NCBI RefSeq assembly: GCF_016907775.1
Contig: NZ_JAFBCO010000001.1
Coordinates: forward strand, 310,001-374,000
Length of the DNA: 64,000 nt
Origin: Pseudoglutamicibacter cumminsii
GTDB lineage: Bacteria; Actinomycetota; Actinomycetes; Actinomycetales; Micrococcaceae
Direction of reading: 5' to 3'
Position 1 is the first letter of the stretch. Each line of letters opens with the position of its first letter. The notes under the pieces are model-generated. The model saw only the letters and a program-made list of their open reading frames with translations, had not been told where the DNA came from and searched no databases. A program made the position numbers and the translations under genes. Shown one piece after another: positions 24,076-34,016 of this stretch.

Positions 24076-27000
24076 ATGACACTCGCTAAGAAAGTGAAGG
24101 ACATGACACCCTCGAGGTTCACCGAACACCGCAGCAACGGTAAAGCCAGCAAGGTTCTTGCCGCAGCGGTCCTCAGCTTCTCACTCGCTTCTGCCCCGAT
24201 CCTCGCGCCGGCAACCGCATCCGCCGCACACAACGCAGCACACGCGGCCCGTGCCGATCGCCCAGTCCAGACCGACACTGCTACTGCCCCGCTCACCATC
24301 ACCGAGCTCGACAGCGGCACCGACAACAACACAACACACAACTACCCATTCGTTGAGCTCACCAACCCAGGCACCAAGCCGGTCACGATCAGCGAAGACG
24401 GCCTCAAGCTCAGCTACATCACCGAAGACACCGCTGAAACCGCCGACGATGTTGAACTCACCGTCAGCGAGCCAGTCACCATCAAGCCAGACGAGAAGGT
24501 CGTGCTGTGGCTGACCCCGAAGCGTGAAGACGCTTCCGATGAGGCTGCTGATGCTAAGGCTAACGACGAGGCTGCAGCATCCGCTGAGGCAGAGGTCAAG
24601 GACGCGGCTGAGGTGACCAACGAGGAGATCGCGGACTTCAAGAAGGCCTGGGACCTCAAGGACTCGACCCGCGTTGAAGTCGCCAGTGGCCTCGAAGAGG
24701 ACGCAGAGAAGGACTTCGGCCTCCGCATCTCCAACGCAGACGGCAAGGAACTCACCCGCGCCTTCACCGCAACCGAATCCGCAGAACCAACCGAATCCGC
24801 GGAACCGACCGAGAGCGCAGAACCAAGCGAGACTGCAGAACCAAGCGAGACTGCAGAACCTTCCGAGACTGCAGAGCCTTCCGAAACTTCGGAGCCGAGC
24901 GAATCGGCGACACCGCCTGAGTCCGCAGAGTCATCCGAGTCCGCTACCCCATCGGAATCAGCTACCCCATCGGAATCCGCTGAAGCCAAGCCACAGGCCG
25001 CACCGTCAGAGGCACACCTCGGCCAGCTGCTGATCACCGAGCTCACCCCAGACTCCACCAACGTAGGCGGAGCAGACGGATACGAGTTCATCGAGATCTA
25101 CAACCCAACCAATACCGCGATCAACCTTCGCGACTACCAGCTGCACTACCTGTACATCCTCAACGACCTCACCATCACCAGCTCCGCCGAATGGCCGATG
25201 GAACCACACGATGCGGTGGTTGAACCAGGTAAAACCGTTGTCGTCTGGGTCAAGAACGGCCCTAACGACAACCTCACCGCGGAAGACTTCGCGAAGAACT
25301 ACGGCGTCAACGTTGAGGACCTCACCCTCGTAGAAGTGCACTCCGCCGGCATGGCCAACGGCGGCCCTCGCGGCATGGAGCTGCGCACCCGCACCGGTGA
25401 AAAAGTCCACCGCGTCAACTACAACACCACCGACAAGAAAGACCCGGCCAAAGACCAAGGCCTCCACTACGGCTACAACACTGAGGACCCAGGCAACTCG
25501 ACCATCCTCGAAAAGAGCCCTGCAACCCCTGGCAGCGTCAAGCCAGAACAAGTTCCTGGCAGCGCCATCGAGGTACCCGAGGACACCGAAGCCCCGGTCA
25601 TCAAAGACCAAAGCCCTCAGTCCCTGTCACCAAACACCGACGCCGAACTCAAGTTCAGCATCACCGACAACGTCCAGGTACGCCGAGCAGAGCTCAGCCT
25701 CTCCAACAACGCGGACAAAGAGCCGCAGGTCCACAACCTGACCACCAACGGCGACGGAACCTACACGTTCACCATCCCGCAAGCAGACCTCGTCGGTAAG
25801 CGCTACTTCGAATACACCGTCACCGCAACCGACGGCACCAACGAAACCACCACCGAAAAGGTCCGCGTACCGCTCGACGGCGTCAACACCGACCCGCTGC
25901 GGCTCAACGTTGAAGACGGCCAGTTCGTGCGCGGAACCGTTCCGGTCTCCGTCGCATCCGACAACCCAGGCGAAAAACTCGGACTCTGCGTAGACGACAC
26001 CGACCTGACCGAAACCCACGCCTCCCTCGAAAAAGCACCCGTCTTCGCTTTCGAGACCTCCCAGACGGACACGTTCTTCCGTAACGGCGTGCTCGTCGAC
26101 GGTGACGAGCTGAACATCTTCGACGAAGGCACCTACTCCGAGTGGGCCACCATCTCAACCGACATCCCACTCAACTACGTGACCGCCGGCAAACCACTCC
26201 AGGTCGACATCGCTGCCGGCACCAAAGCCGCGCCAGGTCCAGACCCGAACGAAAACAACGACGACTTCGTGGTCCGCAATGTACGGCTCGTCCTCCCAGA
26301 CGGCCGAACCCTGCGCGCACCTGGCTGGGACGACCCCGCCAAGATCATCCAGATGGGCGACTCCTCCGGCAAGGTCGAAGTGCTCGAAGCGCTCTTCACC
26401 ATCCCAGAAGACGCCTACAACGCCCACGCGGCACAGTGGGACTCCACCACCGTTGCCGACGGTGAACACACCGTATGCGGCACCGACTCCAACGGTGAGC
26501 GCGTAGAGCGCACCATCAAGGTCGACAACACCGCCCCTGCCATCACCACATCCATGAAAGACGGCGAAGAAAAACGCGGCGCCTTCACCATCGACTTCGA
26601 AGCAATCGACGCAGGCTCCGGCCTCGACAGCATCGAAGCAACCCTCGACGGCGAAAAGATCGACACCGGCACCGAGCTCTCCAGCGTGACCATGCCAGCC
26701 GGCACCCATACCCTGGAAATCACCGCCAAAGACAAGATCGGCAACGTCTCCAAGCGCACGCTGACGTTCACCACGCCAGTCGAACAACCTAACGGAGCGA
26801 TCTCCAACCAGGCCGGCGCAGTACTGAGCATCTGCACCCCAGGTTCGCTCGCCGCCCGCGTCTCCGACCCGAGCGGCGACCCACTCACCGTGTCCTTCCG
26901 CGAAGGCCACACCGTAAGCCTCGAAAACGAGACCCTCACCGCCGTGAGCGGAACCGTCAACGACGCCAACCAGACCGAACGCGAAGGCGACGCGCTCAAG

Positions 27001-28809
27001 GCCGGCGGAACCACCACGTCGGACTCCGAGCTTCCATTCCACGCGTTCACCACCAAGGTTCCGGAAGGCGCAAGCGACGACTCCCTCGTCCGCGTCGCAT
27101 GGGAAGGCACCACCGACCCAGGCGCACGCGTCCGCCTGCTCGTATGGAACACCAAGGCCAACGCCTACCAAGAAGTCGATGTGGCACTCACCGACAAAGA
27201 ATCCAGCGAAGCCACACTCGAAGCGATGGTGCCCCTCGGAGACCACGCAGTAGACGGAGAAATCCGCGCTGTTGTGCAGCACTCCGAAGGCTGGGCCGGA
27301 CCTAACCTCTCCGGACGCGACAGCGCCGTAGAGCCATACCACCCAGAAGACACCCCACGCAGCGACTACGACTTCACGTTCGCATGGGAAACCGACACCC
27401 AGTACTACAACGAGTCCTTCTACGACCACCAGATCGCAATCCACAACTACCTTCTGGAACGCCGCGAAGCACTCAACCTGCAGTACCTCTTCCACACCGG
27501 CGACATCGTCGACAAAGCCGAGCAACAGTTCCAGTGGGACAACGCCAACAAGGCATACAAGATGCTCGACGAAGCCGGCTTCCCATACGGTGTGCTCGCC
27601 GGTAACCACGATGTGGGCCACATGAGCAACGACTTCACCGAATACTCCAAGAACTTCGGTGAAGACCGCTACGCACACAACCCGTGGTACGGCGGTTCAT
27701 ACCAGAACAACCGCGGCCACTACGACCTCATCACCGCCGGCGGGCACGACTTCATCATGCTCTACATGGGTTGGGCTCCAGGCGATGCCGAGATCGAATG
27801 GATGAACGAAGTGCTCGAGGCATACCCAGAGCGCACCGCGATCATCAACCTCCACGAATACATGCTCACCACCGGTGGCCTCGGCCCGATCCCACAGCGG
27901 ATCTACGACGAAGTGATCACCCCGAACGCTAACGTTCGCGCCGTCATGAGCGGCCACTACCACGACGCCTACACGCGCGTGGACCGCTTTGACGACGACG
28001 GCGACGGCGAAGCAGAGCGCACCGTGACCCAGATGCTGTTCGACTACCAGGCACTGCCAGAAGGCGGCCTGGGCTTCCTGCGGCTCATGCACTTTGACAA
28101 CAAGGGCCAGCACGTCAAGGTCCGTACATTCTCCCCATCGCTGAAGCAGTACAACGCTGACGACGCAACCCTTGAGCCAGAGCACCAGGAATTCACCATC
28201 AGCTACGATGCGCTGGGGCTTGAGCAGACCACCAAGTCTCTCACCACGGCCAAGGCCCGCGTGGACGTGCTGACCGCCAAGGAACTCGGCTCTGTGGAGG
28301 ATGTGGAGTCCGGCACCGAGGCCAAGGTTTCCGTTGAGAACCTCGCTGAAGGCGAGCACACCATCTACGTTCTGACGACCGACCCCTACGGCGCCAAGCA
28401 CTACTCCGCGTTGCAGCGCGTCACCATCGAAGGCGGCGACTGCCACGTAGAGGAACCAGAGAACCCAGGCACCGATGTGGATCCAAACAAGCCAGAAGAT
28501 CCGAACAAGCCGACCAAGCCAAGCGAGCCGGGTGTTCCGGGTCAGCCAGGCGTACCGGGTCAGCCGGGTAAGCCTGGGGTTCCGGGTCAGCCGGGCCAGC
28601 CTGGTGTTCCGGGTCAGCCAGGCGTACCGGGTCAGCCGGGCGCCAACAATGGCACCGGTTCGCACACCATCGGGCACTACCGTCCGAACCAGCCAGCCCC
28701 AGGGCTCGCTGCAACCGGCGCGAACGTCACGGCCCTCGGCCTCGCGGCTGCCGCCCTCACGATGGGTGGAGCGGCCATGGCTTGGATGCTACGTCGTCGC
28801 ACGCGCTAA
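24076..28809 (+). CDS. Wall-anchored lamin-tail / metallophosphoesterase protein
   Basis: About 1,577 residues. Signal peptide (VLAAAVLSFSLASAPILAPA), lamin-tail domain 1 near residues 70-150 (TITELDSGTDNNTTHNYPFVEL), a low-complexity E-S-A-E-P-[TS]-E tract near 235-305, lamin-tail domain 2 near 315-455 (LLITELTPDSTNVGG), Ig-like domains, then a calcineurin-like phosphoesterase near 1095-1330 with TDTQYY, FHTGDIVD, GNHD, NLHEY and GHYHD. A collagen-like PGQPGVPGQPG tract precedes LAATG, a hydrophobic helix and RRRTR, a sortase E-type sorting signal. Likely a surface phosphatase or nuclease; lamin-tail domains often accompany secreted nucleases. Starts at 24103 or TTG 24043 are alternatives. 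Confidence 0.85.
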   Translation: MTLAKKVKDMTPSRFTEHRSNGKASKVLAAAVLSFSLASAPILAPATASAAHNAAHAARADRPVQTDTATAPLTITELDSGTDNNTTHNYPFVELTNPGTKPVTISEDGLKLSYITEDTAETADDVELTVSEPVTIKPDEKVVLWLTPKREDASDEAADAKANDEAAASAEAEVKDAAEVTNEEIADFKKAWDLKDSTRVEVASGLEEDAEKDFGLRISNADGKELTRAFTATESAEPTESAEPTESAEPSETAEPSETAEPSETAEPSETSEPSESATPPESAESSESATPSESATPSESAEAKPQAAPSEAHLGQLLITELTPDSTNVGGADGYEFIEIYNPTNTAINLRDYQLHYLYILNDLTITSSAEWPMEPHDAVVEPGKTVVVWVKNGPNDNLTAEDFAKNYGVNVEDLTLVEVHSAGMANGGPRGMELRTRTGEKVHRVNYNTTDKKDPAKDQGLHYGYNTEDPGNSTILEKSPATPGSVKPEQVPGSAIEVPEDTEAPVIKDQSPQSLSPNTDAELKFSITDNVQVRRAELSLSNNADKEPQVHNLTTNGDGTYTFTIPQADLVGKRYFEYTVTATDGTNETTTEKVRVPLDGVNTDPLRLNVEDGQFVRGTVPVSVASDNPGEKLGLCVDDTDLTETHASLEKAPVFAFETSQTDTFFRNGVLVDGDELNIFDEGTYSEWATISTDIPLNYVTAGKPLQVDIAAGTKAAPGPDPNENNDDFVVRNVRLVLPDGRTLRAPGWDDPAKIIQMGDSSGKVEVLEALFTIPEDAYNAHAAQWDSTTVADGEHTVCGTDSNGERVERTIKVDNTAPAITTSMKDGEEKRGAFTIDFEAIDAGSGLDSIEATLDGEKIDTGTELSSVTMPAGTHTLEITAKDKIGNVSKRTLTFTTPVEQPNGAISNQAGAVLSICTPGSLAARVSDPSGDPLTVSFREGHTVSLENETLTAVSGTVNDANQTEREGDALKAGGTTTSDSELPFHAFTTKVPEGASDDSLVRVAWEGTTDPGARVRLLVWNTKANAYQEVDVALTDKESSEATLEAMVPLGDHAVDGEIRAVVQHSEGWAGPNLSGRDSAVEPYHPEDTPRSDYDFTFAWETDTQYYNESFYDHQIAIHNYLLERREALNLQYLFHTGDIVDKAEQQFQWDNANKAYKMLDEAGFPYGVLAGNHDVGHMSNDFTEYSKNFGEDRYAHNPWYGGSYQNNRGHYDLITAGGHDFIMLYMGWAPGDAEIEWMNEVLEAYPERTAIINLHEYMLTTGGLGPIPQRIYDEVITPNANVRAVMSGHYHDAYTRVDRFDDDGDGEAERTVTQMLFDYQALPEGGLGFLRLMHFDNKGQHVKVRTFSPSLKQYNADDATLEPEHQEFTISYDALGLEQTTKSLTTAKARVDVLTAKELGSVEDVESGTEAKVSVENLAEGEHTIYVLTTDPYGAKHYSALQRVTIEGGDCHVEEPENPGTDVDPNKPEDPNKPTKPSEPGVPGQPGVPGQPGKPGVPGQPGQPGVPGQPGVPGQPGANNGTGSHTIGHYRPNQPAPGLAATGANVTALGLAAAALTMGGAAMAWMLRRRTR

Positions 28810-28853
28810 CTCCGGTCACATAGGCGAGCCCGCTAGGTTTAGCCGATAACAAC

Positions 28854-28887
28854 GCGGTGGCTCCCTCCATGCGGAGGGAGCCACCGC
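28854..28887 (+). terminator. Strong intrinsic terminator
   Basis: A 15-bp perfect stem (28854-28868 with 28873-28887) and a four-base loop ATGC, followed by TGTGTTT. It ends the transcript of the surface-protein gene. Confidence 0.85.
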
Positions 28888-28970
28888 TGTGTTTAAGGTG
28901 AGGACTGTGTTTTGGGGCTGACGGGCCGGGTCAGTTTCAAACTGTCAGGGGGTCTTGAGAAGCTCGATGC

Positions 28971-30182
28971 ATGGAGGTTATGTCTGTACTTGTCGCAGTT
29001 TTCGCCCTGCTGATCGGGCTCGTTTTGGGTGCGTTCGCAGCGTTGCGTTGGGGTCCTGGCTCTGCGGAACGGGGCGAGGTGGAACGTTTGCGAGCAAGCG
29101 TGAATCAGTTGCAGCGCGGGCTGGATGAGGCTCGCGCGGCGGAGTCCCGCGCGCGGGAGGAAGCTGCGGGTGCGCTCGGGCGCGCGAACGTGCTGGAACG
29201 TGCCCAAGCCGAATACGAGGCTCAGAAGACGGAGCAAGAGCAGACCGAAAACCAGATCCTGCGCACGCTCGCGCCGATGACGACCAAGCTCCATGAACTT
29301 GGGATCACGGTCAACAGCATGGAGAAGCAACGCAACCGGCACGATGCAACCCTCCAAGAGCAGTTGCGCAGCCTCATGGAGCACGACCAGAAACTGCTCA
29401 CAACCACAACGGCCCTAGCCGGTGCGCTCAAAGACAGCTCCAAACGCGGAACTTGGGGAGAAATCCAGCTGCGGCGCATCGTCGAGCTGGCCGGGATGGC
29501 CCGCTACGTCGACTTTACCGAGCAAGCCTCGGTACGGGCAAGTGGTGAAGCGCCCGGTGGGCGTCCCGACATGGTCGTGCACCTGCCAGGCAACGGCAAC
29601 ATCGCCGTCGACGCGAAAGCGCCGTTCCCAGACGCCGCATCATTCGCCGATCAACGTGAATACGAACTCAGCACCGCGAAAGTGCTCGAAGACCGGATCA
29701 AAGAACTCAGCAAACGCTCCTACGAAACCGTGCTCGACGGCAGCCCGGACGTCGTCGTGTGTTTCGTGCCAGCAGAGTCAATGCTCTCCCGCGCACTTGA
29801 CGCACGCCCGCAACTACTCGATACCGCGTTCGCGAACAACGTTGTACTGGCCTCCCCCAACACGTTGCTCGCCATCCTCAAGGGCCTCGCCGTGTCATGG
29901 CGTCAACACCAACTCACTGACAACGCGACCGCCCTCTACAAAGAAGCGAAAACCCTCCACCAGCGCATCGGAGTAGTCATCGGCCACTTCAACGAACACG
30001 GGAAAGCCCTCAACCACAGCGTTGAAAGCTACAACCGGATCCTCAGCTCAATGAACGTACGGCTCATCCCAAGCCTGCGTCGCATCCAAGAACTCGACCC
30101 CGCCATCGGGGCATCCAACGCCGAACAGGACCTCACAGCCCTCGACACCAGCGCCAACCCGGCGCCACACATCAACGACTAA
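28971..30182 (+). CDS. rmuC: RmuC-family DNA recombination protein
   Basis: A 403-residue protein: an N-terminal membrane anchor (VLVAVFALLIGLVLGAFAAL), a long coiled coil to about residue 150, then the RmuC nuclease-like domain with SSKRGTWGEIQLRRIVELAGM, RPDMVVHLPG, IAVDAKAPF and VVCFVPAESMLSRAL. The family limits sequence inversions and resembles PD-(D/E)XK nucleases. The start at 28971 gives a short anchor; ATG at 28980 is possible. It converges with ispH. Confidence 0.92.
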   Translation: MEVMSVLVAVFALLIGLVLGAFAALRWGPGSAERGEVERLRASVNQLQRGLDEARAAESRAREEAAGALGRANVLERAQAEYEAQKTEQEQTENQILRTLAPMTTKLHELGITVNSMEKQRNRHDATLQEQLRSLMEHDQKLLTTTTALAGALKDSSKRGTWGEIQLRRIVELAGMARYVDFTEQASVRASGEAPGGRPDMVVHLPGNGNIAVDAKAPFPDAASFADQREYELSTAKVLEDRIKELSKRSYETVLDGSPDVVVCFVPAESMLSRALDARPQLLDTAFANNVVLASPNTLLAILKGLAVSWRQHQLTDNATALYKEAKTLHQRIGVVIGHFNEHGKALNHSVESYNRILSSMNVRLIPSLRRIQELDPAIGASNAEQDLTALDTSANPAPHIND

Positions 30183-30205
30183 GCAGTAGGGCGTGCCCCA
30201 CTGCT
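30182..30205. terminator. Bidirectional terminator between rmuC and ispH
   Basis: A 10-bp stem with one mismatch (30182-30191 against 30196-30205) and loop CGTG, overlapping both stop codons. It probably ends both convergent transcripts. Confidence 0.5.
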
Positions 30206-31289
30206 AAGTGGTCGGGCGTGCTCCACGGCCGCCCAGAACGCGGGAATCATCGCCGTCCTCACGCAACTTAGCGCGAAGCTCCTTAGGCAACGAGAACAGA
30301 ATGTCCTCCTCCGCCGTCACAACCGGCTCAACATCTGAATAACCGTACTCAGCCAGCAGATCCAAAACTTCCTGAACCAAAACATCAGGAACAGAAGCGC
30401 CAGAAGAAACACCCACCGTGGCAACGCCCTCAAACCAGGACTCATCCACCTCACGTGCGAAATCCACCAACTCCGCACGCTTAGCGCCATACTGCAACGC
30501 AACCTCAACCAACCGCACAGAGTTCGACGAATTCGTCGAACCCACCACGATCACCAAATCAGCGCGCGGCGCCAACTCCTTAATCGCAGACTGACGGTTC
30601 GTCGTCGCATAACAAATATCATCCGACGGCGGATCCTGAAGATTCGGGAAACGCTCCCGCAAAACCTCAACAATCTCCATCGTCTCGTCAACCGACAACG
30701 TCGTCTGAGACAACCAACGCAACGAATCAGGATTCTTCACCTGAACCGTGCGCGCCTCCTCAACGTCATTCACCACCGTCGTCACTTCAGGGGCCTCACC
30801 ATACGTGCCCTCAACCTCTTCGTGACCATCATGACCAATCAGCAAAATCTCCTGACCAGCCTTCGCGAAACGCACAGCCTCACGGTGAACCTTCGTCACC
30901 AACGGGCACGTCGCATCAATCGTGCGCAGATTCCTCTCCGCAGCCTCCTGATGCACAGCCGGCGAAACACCATGCGCAGAGAAAATCACCATGGCACCCT
31001 CAGGCACCTCATCGGTCTCCTCCACGAAAATCGCGCCGCGCTCCTCCAACGTCTCAACAACGTGGCGGTTATGCACAATCTGCTTACGCACATAAATCGG
31101 CGGACCAAAATGCTCCAAAGCCTTCTCAACCGTGATCACAGCACGATCAACACCCGCGCAATAACCACGCGGCTCAGCCAAAAGCACACGCTTAGGCCCA
31201 CGCACCTCAGCCGCAGCCTCAACCTCTTCACGAGAACGACGCACACGCGGAACCGGAGGCAAACCCAAAGAAACAGCAGCAGTCGACAT
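30204..31289 (-). CDS. ispH: 4-hydroxy-3-methylbut-2-enyl diphosphate reductase
   Basis: A 361-residue IspH. The three cluster cysteines are in [21 protein letters not shown] and [11 protein letters not shown]; also FSAHGVSP and GSTNSSNS for substrate binding. It makes IPP and DMAPP from HMBPP, the last step of the MEP pathway, using an iron-sulfur cluster. It starts three bases after the stop of the upstream membrane-protein gene and is likely co-transcribed with it. The N-terminal ~30 residues before VLLAEPRG are an extension. Confidence 0.96.
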   Translation of the reverse strand: MSTAAVSLGLPPVPRVRRSREEVEAAAEVRGPKRVLLAEPRGYCAGVDRAVITVEKALEHFGPPIYVRKQIVHNRHVVETLEERGAIFVEETDEVPEGAMVIFSAHGVSPAVHQEAAERNLRTIDATCPLVTKVHREAVRFAKAGQEILLIGHDGHEEVEGTYGEAPEVTTVVNDVEEARTVQVKNPDSLRWLSQTTLSVDETMEIVEVLRERFPNLQDPPSDDICYATTNRQSAIKELAPRADLVIVVGSTNSSNSVRLVEVALQYGAKRAELVDFAREVDESWFEGVATVGVSSGASVPDVLVQEVLDLLAEYGYSDVEPVVTAEEDILFSLPKELRAKLREDGDDSRVLGGRGARPTT

Positions 31290-31292
31290 ACT

Positions 31293-32192
31293 TCAGTATT
31301 CTACCGGCCGCCTACGAGCACGGCCTATACCCAAGCCAACCAAAGCCAACACAACCGAAACCCCACCAGCAATCAGCACCGGCAAACCAACCGAGCCCGC
31401 AACATCCTTAATCCCCAAAATAAACGGGCGAGCCAACGGCTCCGAAACCACGCGAGCCGACGTATCCAACATCCCCGTCAACCCCATCACCAGCGCGCCC
31501 ATCGCAACCGCCACAAACCCAGCCGCCATGAACACCACCGCACGGCGCTTCGCAACCAGCAACGCCAAAACCAAAGCCGCTGCCGAAACCACGGTATACG
31601 CCTCCCAATGAGCCGACTGCTTCACCTGCGACGTCAACATCGGCACACCCACTGCAGAAATCGGGATCCGCTCCGTAATGCTGAACCGCATACGCCACTC
31701 ATCCCCGAACACGGCGCCCGAAGCTGGCACCATGGAACGCAACGCCGGGAACCGCTCCGCCAGCTGATCCACAACCTGATCAACCTTCGCGTTCACTTGC
31801 TTCACGAAAGGATCCAAAACCAATGGGATCTCGCCGGCAGAAGCCTGCCCGGACCGCACCTGCTCAACGTAAGCAGCCCGAGACTCATCCAACGTCTCCA
31901 ACCACGCCGCATGCGCCTCAGGGCTATCCAAAACCGCATCGACCACCTTGCCCAGCGGCTCCTCAAGCAGACCCTCCAACTGAGCATTCTCGACATGAAT
32001 ACCCTGGAACAGCTTGTCATTCGCGTTCTTCGTGAGTCGCTCCCGCACCTGCGGATCATCAATCACCGGCCCATACAGCTTCTTGACCTCATCCGGGTGA
32101 TCCAAAAACCCATCCACCCGGAAACCCGACCACGCCAACGCACCACACACCGCCGCGGTAGCCGCCAACAAAACAGCCAAAACATTACGCAC
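31293..32192 (-). CDS. Actinobacterial membrane protein of unknown function
   Basis: A 299-residue protein with a signal anchor (VLAVLLAATAAVCGALAW), an extracytoplasmic helical domain to about residue 195 and three further membrane helices near the C-terminus (VVSAAALVLALLVA, FMAAGFVAVAMGALVMGL, LPVLIAGGVSVVLALVGLG), ending in RRRP. I do not recognise an enzyme motif. The GTG at 32192 is the start. It is immediately upstream of ispH on the same strand. Confidence 0.75.
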   Translation of the reverse strand: MRNVLAVLLAATAAVCGALAWSGFRVDGFLDHPDEVKKLYGPVIDDPQVRERLTKNANDKLFQGIHVENAQLEGLLEEPLGKVVDAVLDSPEAHAAWLETLDESRAAYVEQVRSGQASAGEIPLVLDPFVKQVNAKVDQVVDQLAERFPALRSMVPASGAVFGDEWRMRFSITERIPISAVGVPMLTSQVKQSAHWEAYTVVSAAALVLALLVAKRRAVVFMAAGFVAVAMGALVMGLTGMLDTSARVVSEPLARPFILGIKDVAGSVGLPVLIAGGVSVVLALVGLGIGRARRRPVEY

Positions 32193-32318
32193 AGATCAAC
32201 ATCCCATCTCAGGGCCCTACGGTGTGGACAAACACAATCCTATCCACATAGCTTGCCCCAACCCCATGGACATCAGGTCTAATGGTGTGTAACAACAACG
32301 GGAAGGAAACACACGGGC

Positions 32319-33653
32319 ATGACTCAAACACCCGATGCGCCCCAAACACCTGGCGAGGCCGCCGCAACCGACGCATCGCTTCAGCTTCCAGACGCCGCAT
32401 CCGTGCCTACCCCCGACCCGCAACGAACCCTCGCCAGCACCGCCGCGGAAACCACCGACGAAAACCCGTGGCCGCTCAGCTACTTCGCGAACAACCTCAA
32501 AAGCCACATCGAACGTGTCTCCAACACGTGGGTCGAAGGCCAACTCATTGAGGTCAATCACCGCCGCGGATCCGTCTTCGCAACCATGCGAGACCTCGAA
32601 GAAGAAGCGTCGCTCTCGCTTGCGATCTGGGGGAACGTCGCAGGCTCACTCGAAACCCGGCCCGAAGTCGGGCAACGCGTCGTAGCCCGCATCAAACCCA
32701 ACTTCTGGCTCAAAACCGGCCGCCTCTCGATGCACGTCACCGACATGAAACCCGTCGGCGAAGGCGAGCTGCTGCTCCGGCTTGAAAAACTCCGCCGCGC
32801 ACTCGCCGCGGAAGGCCTCTTCGCACCCGAACGCAAGAAACCAATCCCCTTCCTTCCGCAACGCATCGGCCTCATCACAGGAGCACATTCCGATGCGGAA
32901 AAGGACGTCCTCCGCAACGCAGAGTTGCGCTGGCCGGCAGTTGAGTTCGAAGTCCGGCACGTCGCCGTCCAAGGCACACGCAACGTACCCGAGGTACTCG
33001 CAGCCCTCGAAGACCTCGACGCCGACCCGCGGGTCGATGTGATCGTGATCGCCCGCGGTGGCGGCTCCCTTGAAGACCTCCTCGGTTTCAGCGACGAACG
33101 CATCATCCGCGCCGTCGCAGCCGCGCAAACCCCCGTCGTCTCCGCGATCGGTCACGAGAACGACCGCCCTATCCTCGACGATGTGGCCGACCTCCGCGCC
33201 TCAACCCCCACCGACGCCGCGAAACGCATCATCCCCGACGTCGCCGTGGAGAAGGCAACCATCCTCGAAGGGCTGGCCCGCATCGACGCCGCAATACACA
33301 CGATGCTGGCCCGAGCCCGAACAGACCTCGCCGACCGCCGCTCCCGGCCTGTTCTACAAAACCCTGAACGGATGGTCGAGGAACGCCGCAACGAACTCTC
33401 ACACTGGGAGGGCAGGCTTGAACTATCAACGCGCGGTGCACTGACCCACTCACGCCAAGAGATCACACACCTCCTCGACCGGGTGCGCTCACTCTCCCCA
33501 CAGAAAACCCTTGAACGCGGCTACTCAGTGCTCCAAGACAGCGCAACAGGACGCGTCATCATGAACACCGGCCAAGCACCCGAAGGCGCCGAACTCACCG
33601 CAAGGCTCAGCGACGGCATACTGACGCTGACCTCCCGCGGAGCACGCAACTAA
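32319..33653 (+). CDS. xseA: Exodeoxyribonuclease VII large subunit
   Basis: A 444-residue XseA. After an extra N-terminal ~45 residues it has the OB-fold domain (WVEGQLIEVNHRRGSVFATM, then LSMHVTDMKPVGEG) and the catalytic core (RIGLITGAHSDAEKDVLRNA, VIVIARGGGSLEDLLGF, AIGHENDRPILDDVADLRAS). The C-terminal coiled coil binds XseB, and the end carries the LSPQKTLERGYSVL motif. It degrades single-stranded DNA to oligonucleotides. xseB lies 71 bp downstream. Confidence 0.96.
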   Translation: MTQTPDAPQTPGEAAATDASLQLPDAASVPTPDPQRTLASTAAETTDENPWPLSYFANNLKSHIERVSNTWVEGQLIEVNHRRGSVFATMRDLEEEASLSLAIWGNVAGSLETRPEVGQRVVARIKPNFWLKTGRLSMHVTDMKPVGEGELLLRLEKLRRALAAEGLFAPERKKPIPFLPQRIGLITGAHSDAEKDVLRNAELRWPAVEFEVRHVAVQGTRNVPEVLAALEDLDADPRVDVIVIARGGGSLEDLLGFSDERIIRAVAAAQTPVVSAIGHENDRPILDDVADLRASTPTDAAKRIIPDVAVEKATILEGLARIDAAIHTMLARARTDLADRRSRPVLQNPERMVEERRNELSHWEGRLELSTRGALTHSRQEITHLLDRVRSLSPQKTLERGYSVLQDSATGRVIMNTGQAPEGAELTARLSDGILTLTSRGARN

Positions 33654-33724
33654 GCGGAGCCCTTCTAAACCGACCCTCGCCTCAACCGAAACCCACCTGA
33701 ACTGAAACCCACGAAGGAATCCCT

Positions 33725-33994
33725 ATGACTGAAAACCCAACCGAACGCCCTGACGTATCCACGCTCTCTTACGAGCAGGCCCGCGCCGAACTCATCAACG
33801 TCGTGCAACGGCTCGAGGCCGGAGGCGCGACCCTCGAAGAATCCCTTGAACTGTGGGAACGTGGCGAACAGCTCGCCCAGCGCTGCCAGGCATGGCTCGA
33901 CGGCGCACAAGCCAAACTCGACGCAGCGAAAGCACGCCGCGAGGAAACAGCAACGTCGGCCGCCCCATCCGAAGACGGAACGGCCGACGCCTAA
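33725..33994 (+). CDS. xseB: Exodeoxyribonuclease VII small subunit
   Basis: An 89-residue helical protein with the XseB signature LSYEQARAELINVVQRLEAG, GATLEESLELWERGEQLAQR and an alanine/acidic tail. It is the regulatory subunit that coats the XseA coiled coil. AAGGAA lies seven bases before the ATG. Convergent with the aminotransferase gene. Confidence 0.95.
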   Translation: MTENPTERPDVSTLSYEQARAELINVVQRLEAGGATLEESLELWERGEQLAQRCQAWLDGAQAKLDAAKARREETATSAAPSEDGTADA

Positions 33995-34016
33995 AACGAG
34001 GAGCGCTAGCGACTAA

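Noticed and set aside
26155-27678. A 507-codon minus-strand frame inside the surface-protein gene
   Set aside because: Valine/glycine-rich translation without motifs, fully antisense to the Ig-like and phosphoesterase domains that carry real motifs.
28500-28660. GC-rich tandem repeats considered as an intergenic VNTR
   Set aside because: They lie in frame within the surface-protein gene and encode the PGQPGV collagen-like stalk.
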